This document shows, piece after piece, positions 10,391 to 21,200 of a stretch of DNA of 64,000 nt. The translations under genes and the position numbers were made by a program. The stretch is from NCBI GenBank assembly GCA_018398575.1, contig JAGTXZ010000024.1, positions 1,984,001-2,048,000 on the forward strand. Reading direction: 5' to 3'. The DNA comes from Ampelomyces quisqualis. Taxonomy: Eukaryota > Ascomycota > Dothideomycetes > Pleosporales > Phaeosphaeriaceae. Each line of letters opens with the position of its first letter. The stretch's first letter is position 1. Below the pieces are notes generated by a model. It made no database searches. It saw only the letters and a program-made list of their open reading frames with translations, and was not told where the DNA came from.

Positions 10391-11814
10391 TGAACAATCG
10401 ATGAATGTACTTGCGTTTTTCGTAGCTGGGATATAATGAGATACAAGGCTAGGAACAAGTACTCGCCTATCTGCACCACTGGCATAACCTTGATGCGGTC
10501 TCACCTATTGTGTGTCAAAATCATAACTTATACGGAGTACCCCTTCGTCTCTGGAGGTAGTTAGCGACGCAGCGGTACAGAAGTCCAAGCCTCGTGCAGT
10601 AGAAGCAGCCCTACCAATAAGACGCCCTGATAGCGCGCACTCCGAAACGGATCTGGCAAATTGTGAAGCCACGACTCCGAGTCCGAGGGTGTTCGTTGGG
10701 ATAGCAACAAGGGGAAGCGATTGCTATCGCACAGGCCGATTAGAGCTACACGGCAAAGAGGCTTACGCAGTGGCATCAGCTCGTGGAGCACACACTGCAG
10801 TAGGAATGAAGTCATTCATGTAACCCTAGTCTAGGCATGCTTTTAAGCGCTGGCTTTCCTTTTATCTTGCAAGCGCAACCCAATGGCGTAGTCTTGAGAC
10901 GTTCCTAGATGTGGCAAGGCTGGAGACCTAATCAGCACAGGCGAGAGAGTGAGGCTGAACTGGTGGAAGCTGGGCATGGACGCGAAAATCACGTCACAAT
11001 ATTAGCTACAGATCGCAACCAGGTACTCCGTAGGGTCTGCAATTGTAGCGTCCACTTCAGATCTCACGAAGAACAGTATGTGTATAGGCCGTAGAGCCTG
11101 TATTGGACCATGGGCCAATTGTTGTGCCGGAACCTGTGCCGGAAGCTCGAAATCAGGAAGCCCATACAACTCACCCCGGCTCAAGCCACGTTTGTTAGGT
11201 GAATGTACTGTGCCTGTGATGAGGCTGATCATGGCGTGGAATCGGACTGTGAAGGCCCTGTGCTTGCTGCAGAGGGACACATGTGTTACATGAGCCTTGT
11301 TCTTTGCGTTACTATAACTGTTGTACTCCGTACTGCATGTTGTCAACACCGATGGAACGCCGAGGAAACTTCAAAGTCTTCTGAACAACTTCAAAAGATT
11401 AGGATAAAACGCGCTTCATGAGAGGAGCTGTATGGCATAGAGAGTTTTAAAATAACACATTATATAACTAGGAACGCTGTAGAGTACGAGCTGTGTAGCA
11501 TGATGTTCCTCCTCGGCCTTTCTGTCGGTGCTGTTAACATGCAGTAGGTAACTTAGATGTTTGTCGGCCCGAGCCATCATCAATAGCTCCCCTTCAGTTT
11601 GTTGCCAAGTCTCAAATGGCATCACTGACACAACAGCAATAGAATCACGCCCCGCCGGCTGATGCTTGCTCTATACATAGAATGAGACTTGCTCTTATTC
11701 CTCGTCATTTCTGTCAAGTGGATCCTGATCAACTTTCGGTCGCTGTCACATACCGACTGAAAACACGTTCGCTCTCACTCACTGGCATACGACATACTAC
11801 GCAAATACGTCATC
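10391..11814. other. Intergenic or decayed DNA upstream of the MFS gene
   Basis: No gene is supported in these 1.4 kb. Minus-strand open stretches at 10561-10815 (84 aa) and 11002-11349 (115 aa) are moderately protein-like but match nothing I recognise and lack clear starts or splice partners; they may be debris of the same decayed locus as the hydrolases to the left. Three exact TACTCCGTA motifs occur: 10531-10539 (minus orientation), 11024-11032 and 11324-11332. The last 150 bases are presumably the MFS promoter. Confidence 0.35.
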
Positions 11815-13928
11815 ATGGCTGGCTGTGTCACTCGCTCCTGCTCACTGCAGCAGAATTACTCTGATTCCTGGTCTACATCAACAAAACGCAACTCAATCCC
11901 CATTGGAGCTTTCAACTTGAAAGAGACCTCGGACCAAGACATTGAGCAAGGTGAGTTTGTTCGACCCTCCCGACAACATCTTCTTTCTGTTTACAATTTG
12001 ACTATTCAAACAATCTGCGCGATTCGAGGTGTTCATGCTAACATCTCCAAGCGTGCACCGTCGACGAGGATAGGCTGTCGCTCAAGGCAACGACAACGAC
12101 AACCATCCCCACTGAATCTATCCGGAGGATCGACATGACGACAGACGTTGAAGCCAAGGGCCAAGATACAGCACCAGTGCCGAACATATGGAAGCCCACG
12201 AAGAACGAGTGGCTCATCATGATCAGCCTCGCGTTCATCTCATTGATGGTAGCTCTCGACGCCTCGATCCTGGTCACGGTCCTTCCAGTCAGTCAACCCC
12301 ATGAAGGCCATTCTATGAAGAATCTAATAATCATAATAATAGGAAATAGCAAAAAAGCTGAACGGAACTTCAGTAGAGGCCTTCTGGGCCGGAACGTCCT
12401 ATCTCCTCACCTCCGCCATATTCCAGCCGGTCATTGCGTCCATCAGTAACACATTCGGCCGACAACAGTTACTTGTTCTGTCGTTAGTCTTCTTCACCAT
12501 TGGTACGATCCTATGTTCGGTGTCAAGACACTTCACCATGTTGTTGACGGGCCGCTGTGTTCAAGGAGTTGGTGGAGGCGGTATTATTACACTGACCCGT
12601 AAGCGAATCACCTGAAACACCAAGGGACGTTCTGCTGACCACAATACATCTATAGAGGTCATATTCTGCGATATCGTACCTTTGAGGCAGCGACCGAAGT
12701 ACTTCCCTCTGGTACTGGGCTCTTGGTCGGTGGGATCCATCCTTGGACCAGTCGTCGGTGGTGTTTTGACAGAGCAAGCTTCCTGGCGCTGGTGCTTTCA
12801 TATAAATTACCCGTTCTGTGGCATTGGTCTCTTCGTCGCCGTGTTCTTTGTTCGCATGAACCGGGTGGCGGAGTTCACATTCGTCCAGAAGCTCAAAGAG
12901 ACCGATTGGGTCGGCGCTTTCATCTTCGTAGGTGGAATGACGAGTTTTCTTGTCGGTATATCTTGGGGAGGTATTCAGAATCCGTGGACCTCTGCTGCAA
13001 CGTTGGCTCCTATCGTGGTGGGAGTGTTCGCGCTGTTGGTGTTTGGGTGGTGGCAATGCCGTGCTGCACCGAAGAGCCTCCTTCCCATGTCGATCTTTTA
13101 CAATTGGAGTGCTATCGCTGCTCTCTACTGCGCACTCGTCAACGGACTTATTGTAAGGTCTTTCAACAACTTGAGAGATACTTCAACGTTGACCTGTCAC
13201 AGCTCTTTACCACTCTTTACTACGTCCCGTTCTACTTCATGTCCGTGCGTGGGAAATCATCCACGAACGCAGGTATAGATGCTCTTCCGGCTTTGTGTCT
13301 CCTGATACCTGGTTCTATCATCGTATCTATCTTGACCTCACGACTCGGACGCTTCCGCTGGGCGATATGGGGAGGCTGGTTCGTCACAACGCTCACATGT
13401 GGTCTTCTCTTGCTCTTCGGTACTTCCACTAGCATGGTAGTGGTCTATATCATTCTCGCAGTCTTTGGTATCGGAACAGGTACGGTCTTAACGAGCGTCA
13501 ACGTCGGTATCCAAGCCATCGCCAAGCCCGAAGATTGCGCTATGGCAGCTAGTATGTACGGTTTCTTCAGAAGCTTGGGTATGCCGCTTGGTGTTGCTGT
13601 AAGAACAAACTTCTGATTGCCATGTGGCGTGAATCTAACTAATATGATACAGCTTGCTGGGTCGATTTTCCAGAATGCGATGTCTGGCCGTCTAGCAGTA
13701 TTTGGTCTTCCGGCTGATATTGCGCACGATTCCGAACGCTGGGTGTACGTCCTTCGCACAATGGCCAGTGGCGCGAAGAAAAATGCCATCCTCGGAGCCT
13801 ATGTGGAAGGCTTCCATGCTGTGTTCATTATGATGACTGGTGTTGCGGGGAGTGCATTACTCGTCAGCCTTGTCATCCAGAAGTTTAGCATGGATCAAGT
13901 CTTGTCAACACAATTCACTGCGCGATGA
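11815..13928 (+). CDS. DHA2-type MFS drug/toxin efflux transporter, six exons
   Basis: Exons 11815-11950, 12052-12287, 12343-12598, 12656-13152, 13203-13598 and 13653-13928 give 598 aa. A cytoplasmic N-terminus of about 90 residues is followed by IWKPTKNEWLIMISLAFIS and LDASILVTVLPEIA, the first membrane helix of fungal 14-helix drug:H+ antiporters. Family marks are SNTFGRQQLLVLSLVFF (loop 2-3, motif A), LLTGRCVQGVGGGGIITL, and GSWSVGSILGPVVGG (motif C of exporters). The protein should pump a metabolite or xenobiotic out across the plasma membrane; the substrate is unknown. I chose the start at 11815, not the in-frame ATG at 12135, because the first intron has a perfect GCTAAC branch point and keeps the frame; 12135 would shorten the protein by 73 residues. 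Intron 2 uses a weak GTCAGT donor. Neighbours are a monooxygenase downstream and broken hydrolases upstream, so a small metabolite locus is possible. Confidence 0.85.
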
Positions 13929-14665
13929 TGCGCATGATAGCTGTGTATGCGGCATATAATCTGATCTAGACTTGGATCTATTCCCATTGATCAAGAGACT
14001 TGTACTTTGTCTTGAGGAATAAACCATGTCCAACACTACAATACGATCAGTCTGCTGCCATCAAGTAGGCTGCTAAACTGCTTGTCTAGGATACGTTGTA
14101 GTAGAGATCTTCTGTGTTTACCTATACAAATAGAGCTTATCAACAGGGTTTAAGATCGAGGAAGTCGGGCCCTTTGCCTTTCCTTGCCCCTTCCCTCCTA
14201 ATGTATACATGATACATCGTTCGAGAAGGGGAATTCCTTCCTCAGCAAACACCTTTGCTAGATGCAACGGCTCATTCTACTCACCCCTTCCTCTGTTTGC
14301 CTCTCTTGCACACCATCATGTCTAGTGACCTACGTGCCTCGGGCACACGCATGCCTTCATTGATGCGCGCGCATCTCCACACTCCGTAAGAGCAGGAGCT
14401 TATCAAGCGCTAAATTGTGCGACGCTACGGAGTAGAATATGGCCTAGCGTGAACACGTTGATTTGTGAGTTGTTCGCACTTCTGGCGCCATCATCATCCA
14501 CCAAAGAGGAGCAACACGGTCCCAGTGAACACGACTCCCTAGACAATATAATAAACCGTTTCACAACCGTGGTAAACATTCGTGGTTATGCGAACCAGTC
14601 CCCAGAAGGTCAATGGGCACGTCCTGTCAAATGCATCCCTCGGCGTCTGATGGCTCCGACGAAGA

Positions 14666-14673
14666 TGACGTCA
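14666..14673. promoter_or_regulatory. CRE-like palindrome TGACGTCA (distal)
   Basis: Exact 8-bp ATF/CREB-type bZIP site 475 bases before the monooxygenase ATG. It is the first of two in this promoter. Function is inferred only from the motif. Confidence 0.35.
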
Positions 14674-15074
14674 ATGCGTTACATGGACTGATAGGTGTTC
14701 CGACGACTTCCAGTCACGTGTGAATTAGGCTCGTGCGTAGGAACTCCCGAACTTCGAGATGTCTCAACACCAAGAATGCTATATGTCCGCGCTCTGTGCA
14801 GCCTCATCAACCTCACGATACTGTAAACGCCCAAAAAAGGTGAATTTTGGGTGGTTCGGCCATTGTTATCGAGAGCGATTAGCAACCCACGTGGCTGAAA
14901 GTCGTCCGAACACCCGGTGGTATTGGTACCACTGAACGTGGCTCGTAGCATCCGTCCCTATAGTGGACTTCCGGGAAGTGGCGGTTTGGCGAGGCTGTGT
15001 CATGTTTCGCAAGAACATAGTCTAGAGGCCGTCAAGTGTCCCGTTGAATTCAGCCTAGGACAATTTCAGTACAC

Positions 15075-15082
15075 TGACGTCA
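15075..15082. promoter_or_regulatory. CRE-like palindrome TGACGTCA (proximal)
   Basis: Exact 8-bp ATF/CREB-type bZIP site 66 bases before the monooxygenase ATG. Together with the site at 14666 it suggests control by an AtfA/Atf1-type stress regulator, as inference. Confidence 0.4.
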
Positions 15083-15147
15083 TCAAAAGACGAATTACCT
15101 CGACTACTCTGCCCTTCATTACTTCCGAATAGATTCGAGAAGGTATC

Positions 15148-16541
15148 ATGTCCGAAAAGAGTACGCAGCTTAATATCCTCGTCGTAGGATCGGGCATCGC
15201 TGGGCCATGTTTTGCGTTTTGGCTGCACAAACTCCTACCATCATCTACCATCACAATTCTCGAACGAGCCCCCGAGCCGAGGATTGGGGGTCAAGCAGTC
15301 GATATACGATCAGCGGCGTTGCCTATCGTTGAGCGCATGGGCCTTCTCCAAGCTATACGAGATAAGACGACGACAGAAGCAGGCGTGGAATTCGTGTACA
15401 CTGATGGGAAGACCAAGGCCTCGTTTCCAGCTACTGGAAACACCGAGCAGCAGAGTAGTGAGTTGACGATCGATCTGACATGGACATCTTACTGAAATCT
15501 GTTTACTGTCGGCAGTGACGTCCGAGTACGAGATACTGCGAGGCGACATGGCGAAGATACTGTACGATAACACCAAGAACATGGAAAATGTCACATACCT
15601 CTTCGACGAGACCGTTACTAGTATCGAAGAGACCTTTGAGGGCCAGGTAAATATCAAGTTTGCAAACCACTTGGAGCCTGCTTTGTACGACGTAGTGGTG
15701 GGCGCGGATGGCATGTCTTCTCGTACTCGACGATACGTCTTCGGCCACGGCCCCAACAACGACGATTATTTGCACCGAATGGGTCAGTATGGTGCTTTTT
15801 TCAAGATTCCACGAACTGAAGAAGACACCAATTTCGCTCAATGGTACAACGCATCCCACGGAAGGCTCATCTTGAAGCGCCCGGATCAATACGGAACAAC
15901 GCGAATCTACATGGCTGTCACAGACAGCGATCTTGGCCGTTTCGATGAGATTGACGAGCTACTTAAGAAGAAAAGCGTTCAGGACCAGAAAGAGTGGTTA
16001 GCAAAGCAGTTTCAAGGGGCCGGCTGGCTCAGCGAGCGTGTGGTAAAGGGCATGATGGATTGTGACGAGTTCTATATGCAACAGATTGCACAGGTCAGAA
16101 TGCCAGAATGGAGCAAGGGACGCGTAGCCCTTCTAGGAGATGCAGCCTACTGCCCCAGTCCAATTTCAGGCGTGGTGAGGGTGGCATTGTTCCGTGCACA
16201 TACGGCGCACTAACACATCGCAGGGAACCGGCGCTGCTATCGTTGGCGCATATGTCCTAGCCGGCGAGCTTTCAAGAACACCTGAAGATGTGCCAGGAGC
16301 ACTCAAGCGTTATGATGTTACAGCGCGGCCTTTCATTGAACGGGTCCAGAAGATTATCCCCGGCGCCCCCCAGATAGCTAATCCACAGACCGAGTGGGGG
16401 CTTGCGCTATTCAACAAAACGATAGGATTTTTTTCTTACTCATTGGTACGGAAATTCGGTGGGCTTATGGGGAAACTTGTTCCGGCTTTTGGAGGAACAG
16501 AGTGGGATTTGCCGGATTATGGCTCAGCTCAGAAGTCGTAA
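15148..16541 (+). CDS. FAD-dependent monooxygenase (PF01494 type), three exons
   Basis: Exons 15148-15457, 15516-16174 and 16224-16541 encode 428 aa, normal for group A aromatic hydroxylases. The protein shows the dinucleotide-binding GxGxxG (ILVVGSGIAGPCFAFWL, residues about 9-25), the conserved DG motif (DVVVGADGMSSRTRR, about 165-180) and the flavin-binding GD motif (GRVALLGDAAYCPSP, about 310-325), followed by GTGAAIVGAYVLAGEL. It should use NAD(P)H and O2 to hydroxylate a small, often aromatic or polyketide substrate, perhaps in the TetX/salicylate-hydroxylase-like branch. Introns are 58 and 49 nt, the second with a clean CACTAAC branch point. The MFS gene lies 1.2 kb upstream on the same strand. 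The substrate cannot be read from the sequence. Confidence 0.88.
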
Positions 16542-16823
16542 ATGGAGAATGTACTTTTTCGCATCATAGTGGTTTTTGTTAGAATCGGTTGAAAGCATGA
16601 GAGAAAGCATGAGAGTAGTTTCAATTGGGTAAAATGCACGAGGTGCGCCGCAATGCTGAACTTGTACTCCGTAAGGACGAGAATGTATCAACGTGCGTGT
16701 AGAATATACCCGAACACGGCGCGCGGTTCACTCTGTGAGCTCGTCAGCAACCGAGGCCATGTAGCATCACACAGATAAGCCAAGTGGTTGCACTGTGGCC
16801 CAGATGAGCCTTCTGCCACGCGC
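16542..16823. other. Convergent intergenic gap
   Basis: 282 bases between the stops of the monooxygenase and the tRNA-ribosyltransferase, presumably both 3' UTRs. One exact TACTCCGTA lies at 16665-16673. No hairpin terminator is expected in a eukaryote. Confidence 0.5.
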
Positions 16824-18399
16824 TCAATCACTGAGTAAATCGACACCGACATTCCGCAGCGCTGTGACGGCCCAGACTGGATACATGTCCTGCTTTCCGG
16901 CGTATAATTTGCTAAAGAAACCTTTGACGAATTGCGGATACCGATCCTCAAGGATAGCTTCACGCACTAGCCGCATCAGGGTGAGCTGGTAGTGGACGTT
17001 ATGCATAGTCAGTAGGTGAGCCCCGGCGGTCTCTTTCGCCGTAACATGATATATGTAGGCACGAGTGATGCCTAGACCGCCTTGGGAAGAGCAACGGCAG
17101 CAAATACATTGACAGCCTTGCTCGATAGGTCCAAAATCCTCGGCGTATACGGCGTTGCGAAGATTGAGAACGCCAGCCGAAGTGATGGCATTGCCGAAGC
17201 GCTGTAGAGCAGTCAGACGGATGTCGCTGGTGCAGGAGCCACACAGCTTACCGCAGTCCTCGTTGGCCATACACAATCAAACATGTCGGCGCCGAGAGCG
17301 ACCGAGACGACGAGGTCTTCGGGATAACCCTGAGTTGATCAGCGGGCTTTTTTCTTCTGCACCATGTCCTCCAAGTGCGCACCACGCCCATGACATATCG
17401 CGGCTTCCGTTCAGGCAGCAATTCGGTGCATGTCCGCACAACTTTGCAGTATTCGTCCTTGGCCTCACCGCCCGAGAGGCCTCCGATGGCGATGCCCGGT
17501 GTGTCCCTCGCTACCATCTGGGCAGTGCAGGCTCTGCGCATGTCAAGATCCAGACCACCCTGGATGATGCAGAACAGGTTCTGCCGCTCAGGGTACTGGT
17601 GGGCCCGGATGCAGCGGTCGAGCCAGCGCACCGAGCGTTCCATGGCCTCCTTCATGCGCGCGTGGTCGGGCGAGGTCGTGGCAACCACGTCGTCGAGCTG
17701 CATGATGATGTCGGAGCCGATCGAGTTCTGCAGCGAGATGGAGTGTTCGGGCGTCAGGAGCATGGGCGAGCCGTCGTGGGGGCTCAAGAAGCGCACGCCT
17801 TCCTCGGTGACGTGGGCGAGCTTGAGCAGCGACACCATCTGGAAGCTGGCCGTGAGGTCAGCAGGCGCGTCCACGTCGACCACGAGGGCGGCATCACCGA
17901 CCCGCCACTGTCTGCAGCCGTCAGCCTCTCTCGCTGGTCTCTTGTTGGGCCAGCGCCAGCTCGGCCGACGGACACGCACCTGTGAGCAGATTATGCGGCC
18001 ACGACTGGAACCTGTGCGCGCCGCCGATGGCGTCCAGTGCGGCCTGGCCCGGCTTGAGGCCTCTTGGGCATGGTTAGAACTTGGCGGGGAGGGCGGGGTG
18101 GATAGGGCAGGGCATGGTCACGGGGCCGCACAAGTGGTATGTGTTGTTCAGACATAGTCGACAGCCCTGCTCCTCGAGCTGTTGCGGGGTGAGGCCCTTG
18201 AGCGAAGCCTGCGTGGCCACGGGCATGAAGATGGGCAGGGGCACAGGCCCGTGGGGCAGGTGAAGCGTCGCCGCGCGCGCCTTTGTGACCTGCAGCCGTC
18301 AGGTGGTGTTCGATCCGCATGTCTTGCACGGGACTTCTCTACTGAGCATTTGCCTAGCAGCTCGAACGACAGCGCCGAGGGCATAGGGCCGGGTGCCAT
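16824..18399 (-). CDS. QTRT1: Queuine tRNA-ribosyltransferase catalytic subunit, seven exons
   Basis: Transcribed exons in order: 18399-18343, 18289-18132, 18062-17980, 17911-17902, 17845-17383, 17329-17252 and 17201-16824, giving 408 aa, the normal eukaryotic TGT length. The enzyme exchanges guanine-34 for queuine in tRNAs with GUN anticodons, working with QTRT2. Motifs in order: LSFELLGKCSVTKARA, LPHGPVPLPIFMPVATQA, CLNNTYHLGLKPGQ, TDSGGFQMVSLLKL (catalytic Asp), FLSPHDGSPMLLTPEHSI, FCIIQGGLDLDMRRA, AIGGLSGGEAKDEY, YVMGVGYPEDLV, ADMFDCVWPTRTARFGNA and a zinc site CQCICC with the His in HNVHYQL. Introns are 50-69 nt. Exon 4 is only 10 nt and encodes DSGG; skipping it would shift the frame. 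The first intron uses a GTAGAG donor so that VTK lies at the start of exon 2. The gene is convergent with the monooxygenase. Confidence 0.93.
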
Positions 18400-19266
18400 G
18401 GGAATAGTGGTGCGAGCGTGCCCGTGAGGTTGCGCCTTCCGCACATGCAAGTCGCGCTTGCCCGTCCAGAGTTAGCGTGCGGCCCATACCGGTAGCGTCA
18501 TGTTGCTTTCCCTACGTGCCCTCCGTACTCCGTACGCACTCCGTACATCCTCCACCTCACAGAACGATGCCTACTTTCCACGCACCTCTCCACAGTGTAG
18601 ATCATCGGGTTGCATAGGGATGGCAACACAAAGAATCGTTTCTGGGACTCTGACCCAGAAATTTCCATCATCGCGTCCCCCTCGGCATCCCGAAACCTCA
18701 CCCGCTTCACATCCCCAGCACGCAGGCACTCAACAATGCGTGCCAAGATCATCACCAACCTCGAATACAGCTTGGCGACATCCCTTACACACTCTCTGAC
18801 GAGCAGTGTAAGGCCAAGAGAAGCACTGTCTGCTTCCCGTTCGCCGAGCTCCCGGTCGGCACGCTTACGACCCAATCTTAGCCAATTGCATAGCCTCAAC
18901 CCCCACACGGCACCTCTCTAAAGATGGTGACTCGTTGACGGCTCCGTGGCAGCTGTCCATGTGGGAAGTCGGTTAACCTCAGGCGTTTGCCTAGTTGCCC
19001 CTGTCAAGGCAATCCTACATGCAAACCACCTGTTTGCTTCTCGCTTAATCCGGCCATGCGAAATTGCGAGTATATAGCACAATGCTTCCGCCAAAGCCTT
19101 GGTGACTAGTGTGAATAATCGTCCTTTCCTTACATTCTCTCTACCAGTGCCGAGCACCAACTCTTAATTGACCGAGCTGAGCTCTATCCTCTTTCGTTTC
19201 CCAGCGTCGTCGCAAGCATTTCAAACGCCCCTACCTTTTTCCCAGTACACCCCAACTACCGCCATA
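18400..19266. other. Divergent promoter region between QTRT1 and the repeat-protein gene
   Basis: No gene is supported. Overlapping open frames on both strands (18498-18908 minus and 18610-18921 plus) have unconvincing composition. The CTCCGTA word is clustered at 18520-18545: one exact TACTCCGTA (18526-18534) flanked by CCCTCCGTA and CACTCCGTA. The right part leads to a TATA box and the start at 19267. Confidence 0.4.
19071..19076 (+). promoter_or_regulatory. TATA box of the repeat-protein gene
   Basis: TATATA lies 196 bases before the ATG at 19267, followed by a CT-rich stretch typical of fungal transcription start regions. This is the clearest core promoter in the window. Confidence 0.5.
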
Positions 19267-20971
19267 ATGAAGACCGTCTATCCTTTAGTTGCACTTCTTT
19301 CAGCTGCACTTGTTGCTGCTGGACCGATTCCACGGACCAACCACTTAGATACATCAACCAACGACTTAGTACATACTGCTAACCAAGTCCGAACGGACCC
19401 TGTTGGAGAGTTCGCTCCAGCGCCCGCACCTGCTCAAGTAGATGAGCACAAAAAGGCTGCAGACGCAATTGAGGCGGAACATATTGCGAAAGCGGAAGCA
19501 GAAGCCAAAGCTCATCAAGAGGGTAAGAAATAATGACTTGTTTTTTAGATACTCGCTAACCCTTCCAGCCGCCAAGAAATCCGAGGAAGAGCACATTGCA
19601 AAGTTGGCGGCCGAAGCCAAAGCTCACCAAGAAGGTAACGACATAACCTCTTTCCACGCCTCCCGGCACCTATCTGTTCATATGTCTGCCCCAATCGTTG
19701 ATTGATATGTTAGACACGCGCTAACGTCAATCTACAGCTGCTGCCGCCATGGAGCAGATGCACGTAGAGAACGAACAGAAGAAGAACGAAGAGGAGCAGA
19801 AGAAAGCACAGGAGATGGAGGTGGGCTTCGCAATCTACAACTCAACGGATTCGAGGCTAACATAATAGGCCATGCATGCTCAGGAAGAACAGAAGAAGGC
19901 AGAGGAAGATCAGAAGAAAGCCAAAGAAATTGAGGTGGGTTTCCCTGACGATAAATACGCAAGACTTGTGCTGATAATTACAGGCCATGCATATTGCACA
20001 GGAGCAGGCCAAAGATGAGGAACATCAACGTAAAGCAAAGGAGATGGAGGTGAGTCATCTCTCCGCTCGTCCAGAACCTAGATGGAAACTGACATCATGT
20101 CTTATAGGCCATGCACGTTGCCGAGGAGGAGAAGAAAAACAAGGAGCAAAAGGAGGCTGCGGACGCGAAAGGTCAGTTATCTCGATTCCATTACGATGAA
20201 CTGCTTGCTGACAAAAGGCCTCGTGGTCTTGCAGAGAAAGCACACCAAGAGAAAGCAAAGCAAGAAGAAATGGTTCATCAGTCCGTCGCCGCCGACGTTC
20301 CACAAGCTGAGACAACAGTTCATGCCCCTCCTACGCATGAGACACCGGCAGCACCTGTACAGACCGCTGTCCCAGTGGTCAGTCACCCTGCCCAGGCACC
20401 TCCAGCCGTGGCCAATACCACTCTGATCATGCCCGTCCCGACCGTCTCTGAAAGCTTCATACTCGTCCAAGGAAACATGAGATCTACGGTGCAACATCCG
20501 ACCCCTGCAGTTCAATACCCCACTGCATCCGCGGTGCCAAGCCACCCGGCTGCACCTGTGGATGAGGCTGCGAAGAACTCTTCTATAGCCAGCCCTACTT
20601 CTGCCGTTACTTCTTCAGCAACGCAAGCGGCAACTTCTGCATTGGAGGAAGTTAGCAAGCCAACCCCTCCTGCTGCACCCGTTGAAGAGCAACCCCAGCC
20701 TGTACAGGAACCTGAGAAGAAGCCGGAACAGGAACCTGAGAAGAAGCCGGAACAGGTGGTCCCTCAAGCCCCCAAAGAAGAGTCAGCTCCAGCAAGCCTG
20801 GAGGAACAAGATATCGCTGAGGGCCCCCAGGAAGAGGAAAATCTCGAACTCCCGGAAGAAGAAGAAGTCGTCGCGCCTGAGCCTGGGCCAGTACCAGCTC
20901 AAGAAAACAACGCACCCGCCAGTGAGGTTGTCGAGTACCCGGTTGGATTCCTGGTCGGAAGACAGATCTAG
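19267..20971 (+). CDS. Secreted Glu/Lys-rich protein built from duplicated exons
   Basis: Exons 19267-19522, 19569-19634, 19738-19820, 19869-19934, 19984-20049, 20108-20171 and 20235-20971 encode 445 aa. Residues 1-18 are a signal peptide (MKTVYPLVALLSAALVAA), so the protein is probably secreted or wall-associated. Residues about 60-230 are charged Glu/Lys/Gln/Ala repeats of about 22 residues with helix or coiled-coil character; several begin AMH and end KAKEMEA-like. Exons 2, 4 and 5 are each exactly 66 nt, and exons 4-6 start at the same codon (GCC ATG CA). The rest is Pro/Ala/Val-rich, low complexity, with a tandem EPEKKPEQ and an acidic stretch, ending YPVGFLVGRQI. No known domain is recognised. 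It abuts the AT-rich repeat block, where candidate effectors often lie in bipartite fungal genomes, but an effector role is only inference. The last intron (63 nt) is in frame and stop-free, so it could be retained. Confidence 0.8.
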
Positions 20972-21200
20972 GGACTTAATGTGTAACATTTTATTGTGCA
21001 AGATTAAGTAGAAGAGTGGCAACTAGGCAATTATAATCAGCTTATTCTTCCAGAGCAGCGCGACGATAAGAATCATCGTTTGTGTGCTATACCCAGTCTA
21101 AGATGTATTTACTGCCAATTAGACATAATACTTAAACGTCTATCTAATATACTTATACTAATAACTAGTTTCCTTTGGGATTTTTACTATAAGGGCTATA
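20972..21200. other. Boundary between gene-rich and AT-rich compartments
   Basis: Composition changes from mixed to strongly AT-rich over about 100-200 bases after the stop at 20971. The first bases are presumably the 3' UTR of the repeat-protein gene. No LTR or target duplication is seen at the edge. Confidence 0.5.

Larger units (their letters stand above)
13929..15147. other. Intergenic region between the MFS and monooxygenase genes
   Basis: About 1.2 kb with no supported gene; short open frames on both strands (for example 14449-14691) are not protein-like. It holds one exact TACTCCGTA-type motif at 14426-14434 (minus orientation), a near copy (CACTCCGTA) at 14380-14388, and two full CRE palindromes described separately. 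Confidence 0.45.

Noticed and set aside
12723..13616. A continuous 297-aa frame across the MFS gene
   Set aside because: Its first half is out of frame with the conserved transporter sequence; only the part after 13203 is real and belongs to exon 5.
17155..18157. Two long plus-strand frames opposite the tRNA-ribosyltransferase
   Set aside because: They are antisense images of well-conserved exons and intron DNA.
18498..18908. 136-aa frame on the minus strand in the QTRT1 upstream region
   Set aside because: No recognised motif, and an overlapping plus-strand frame is equally good; left as promoter DNA.
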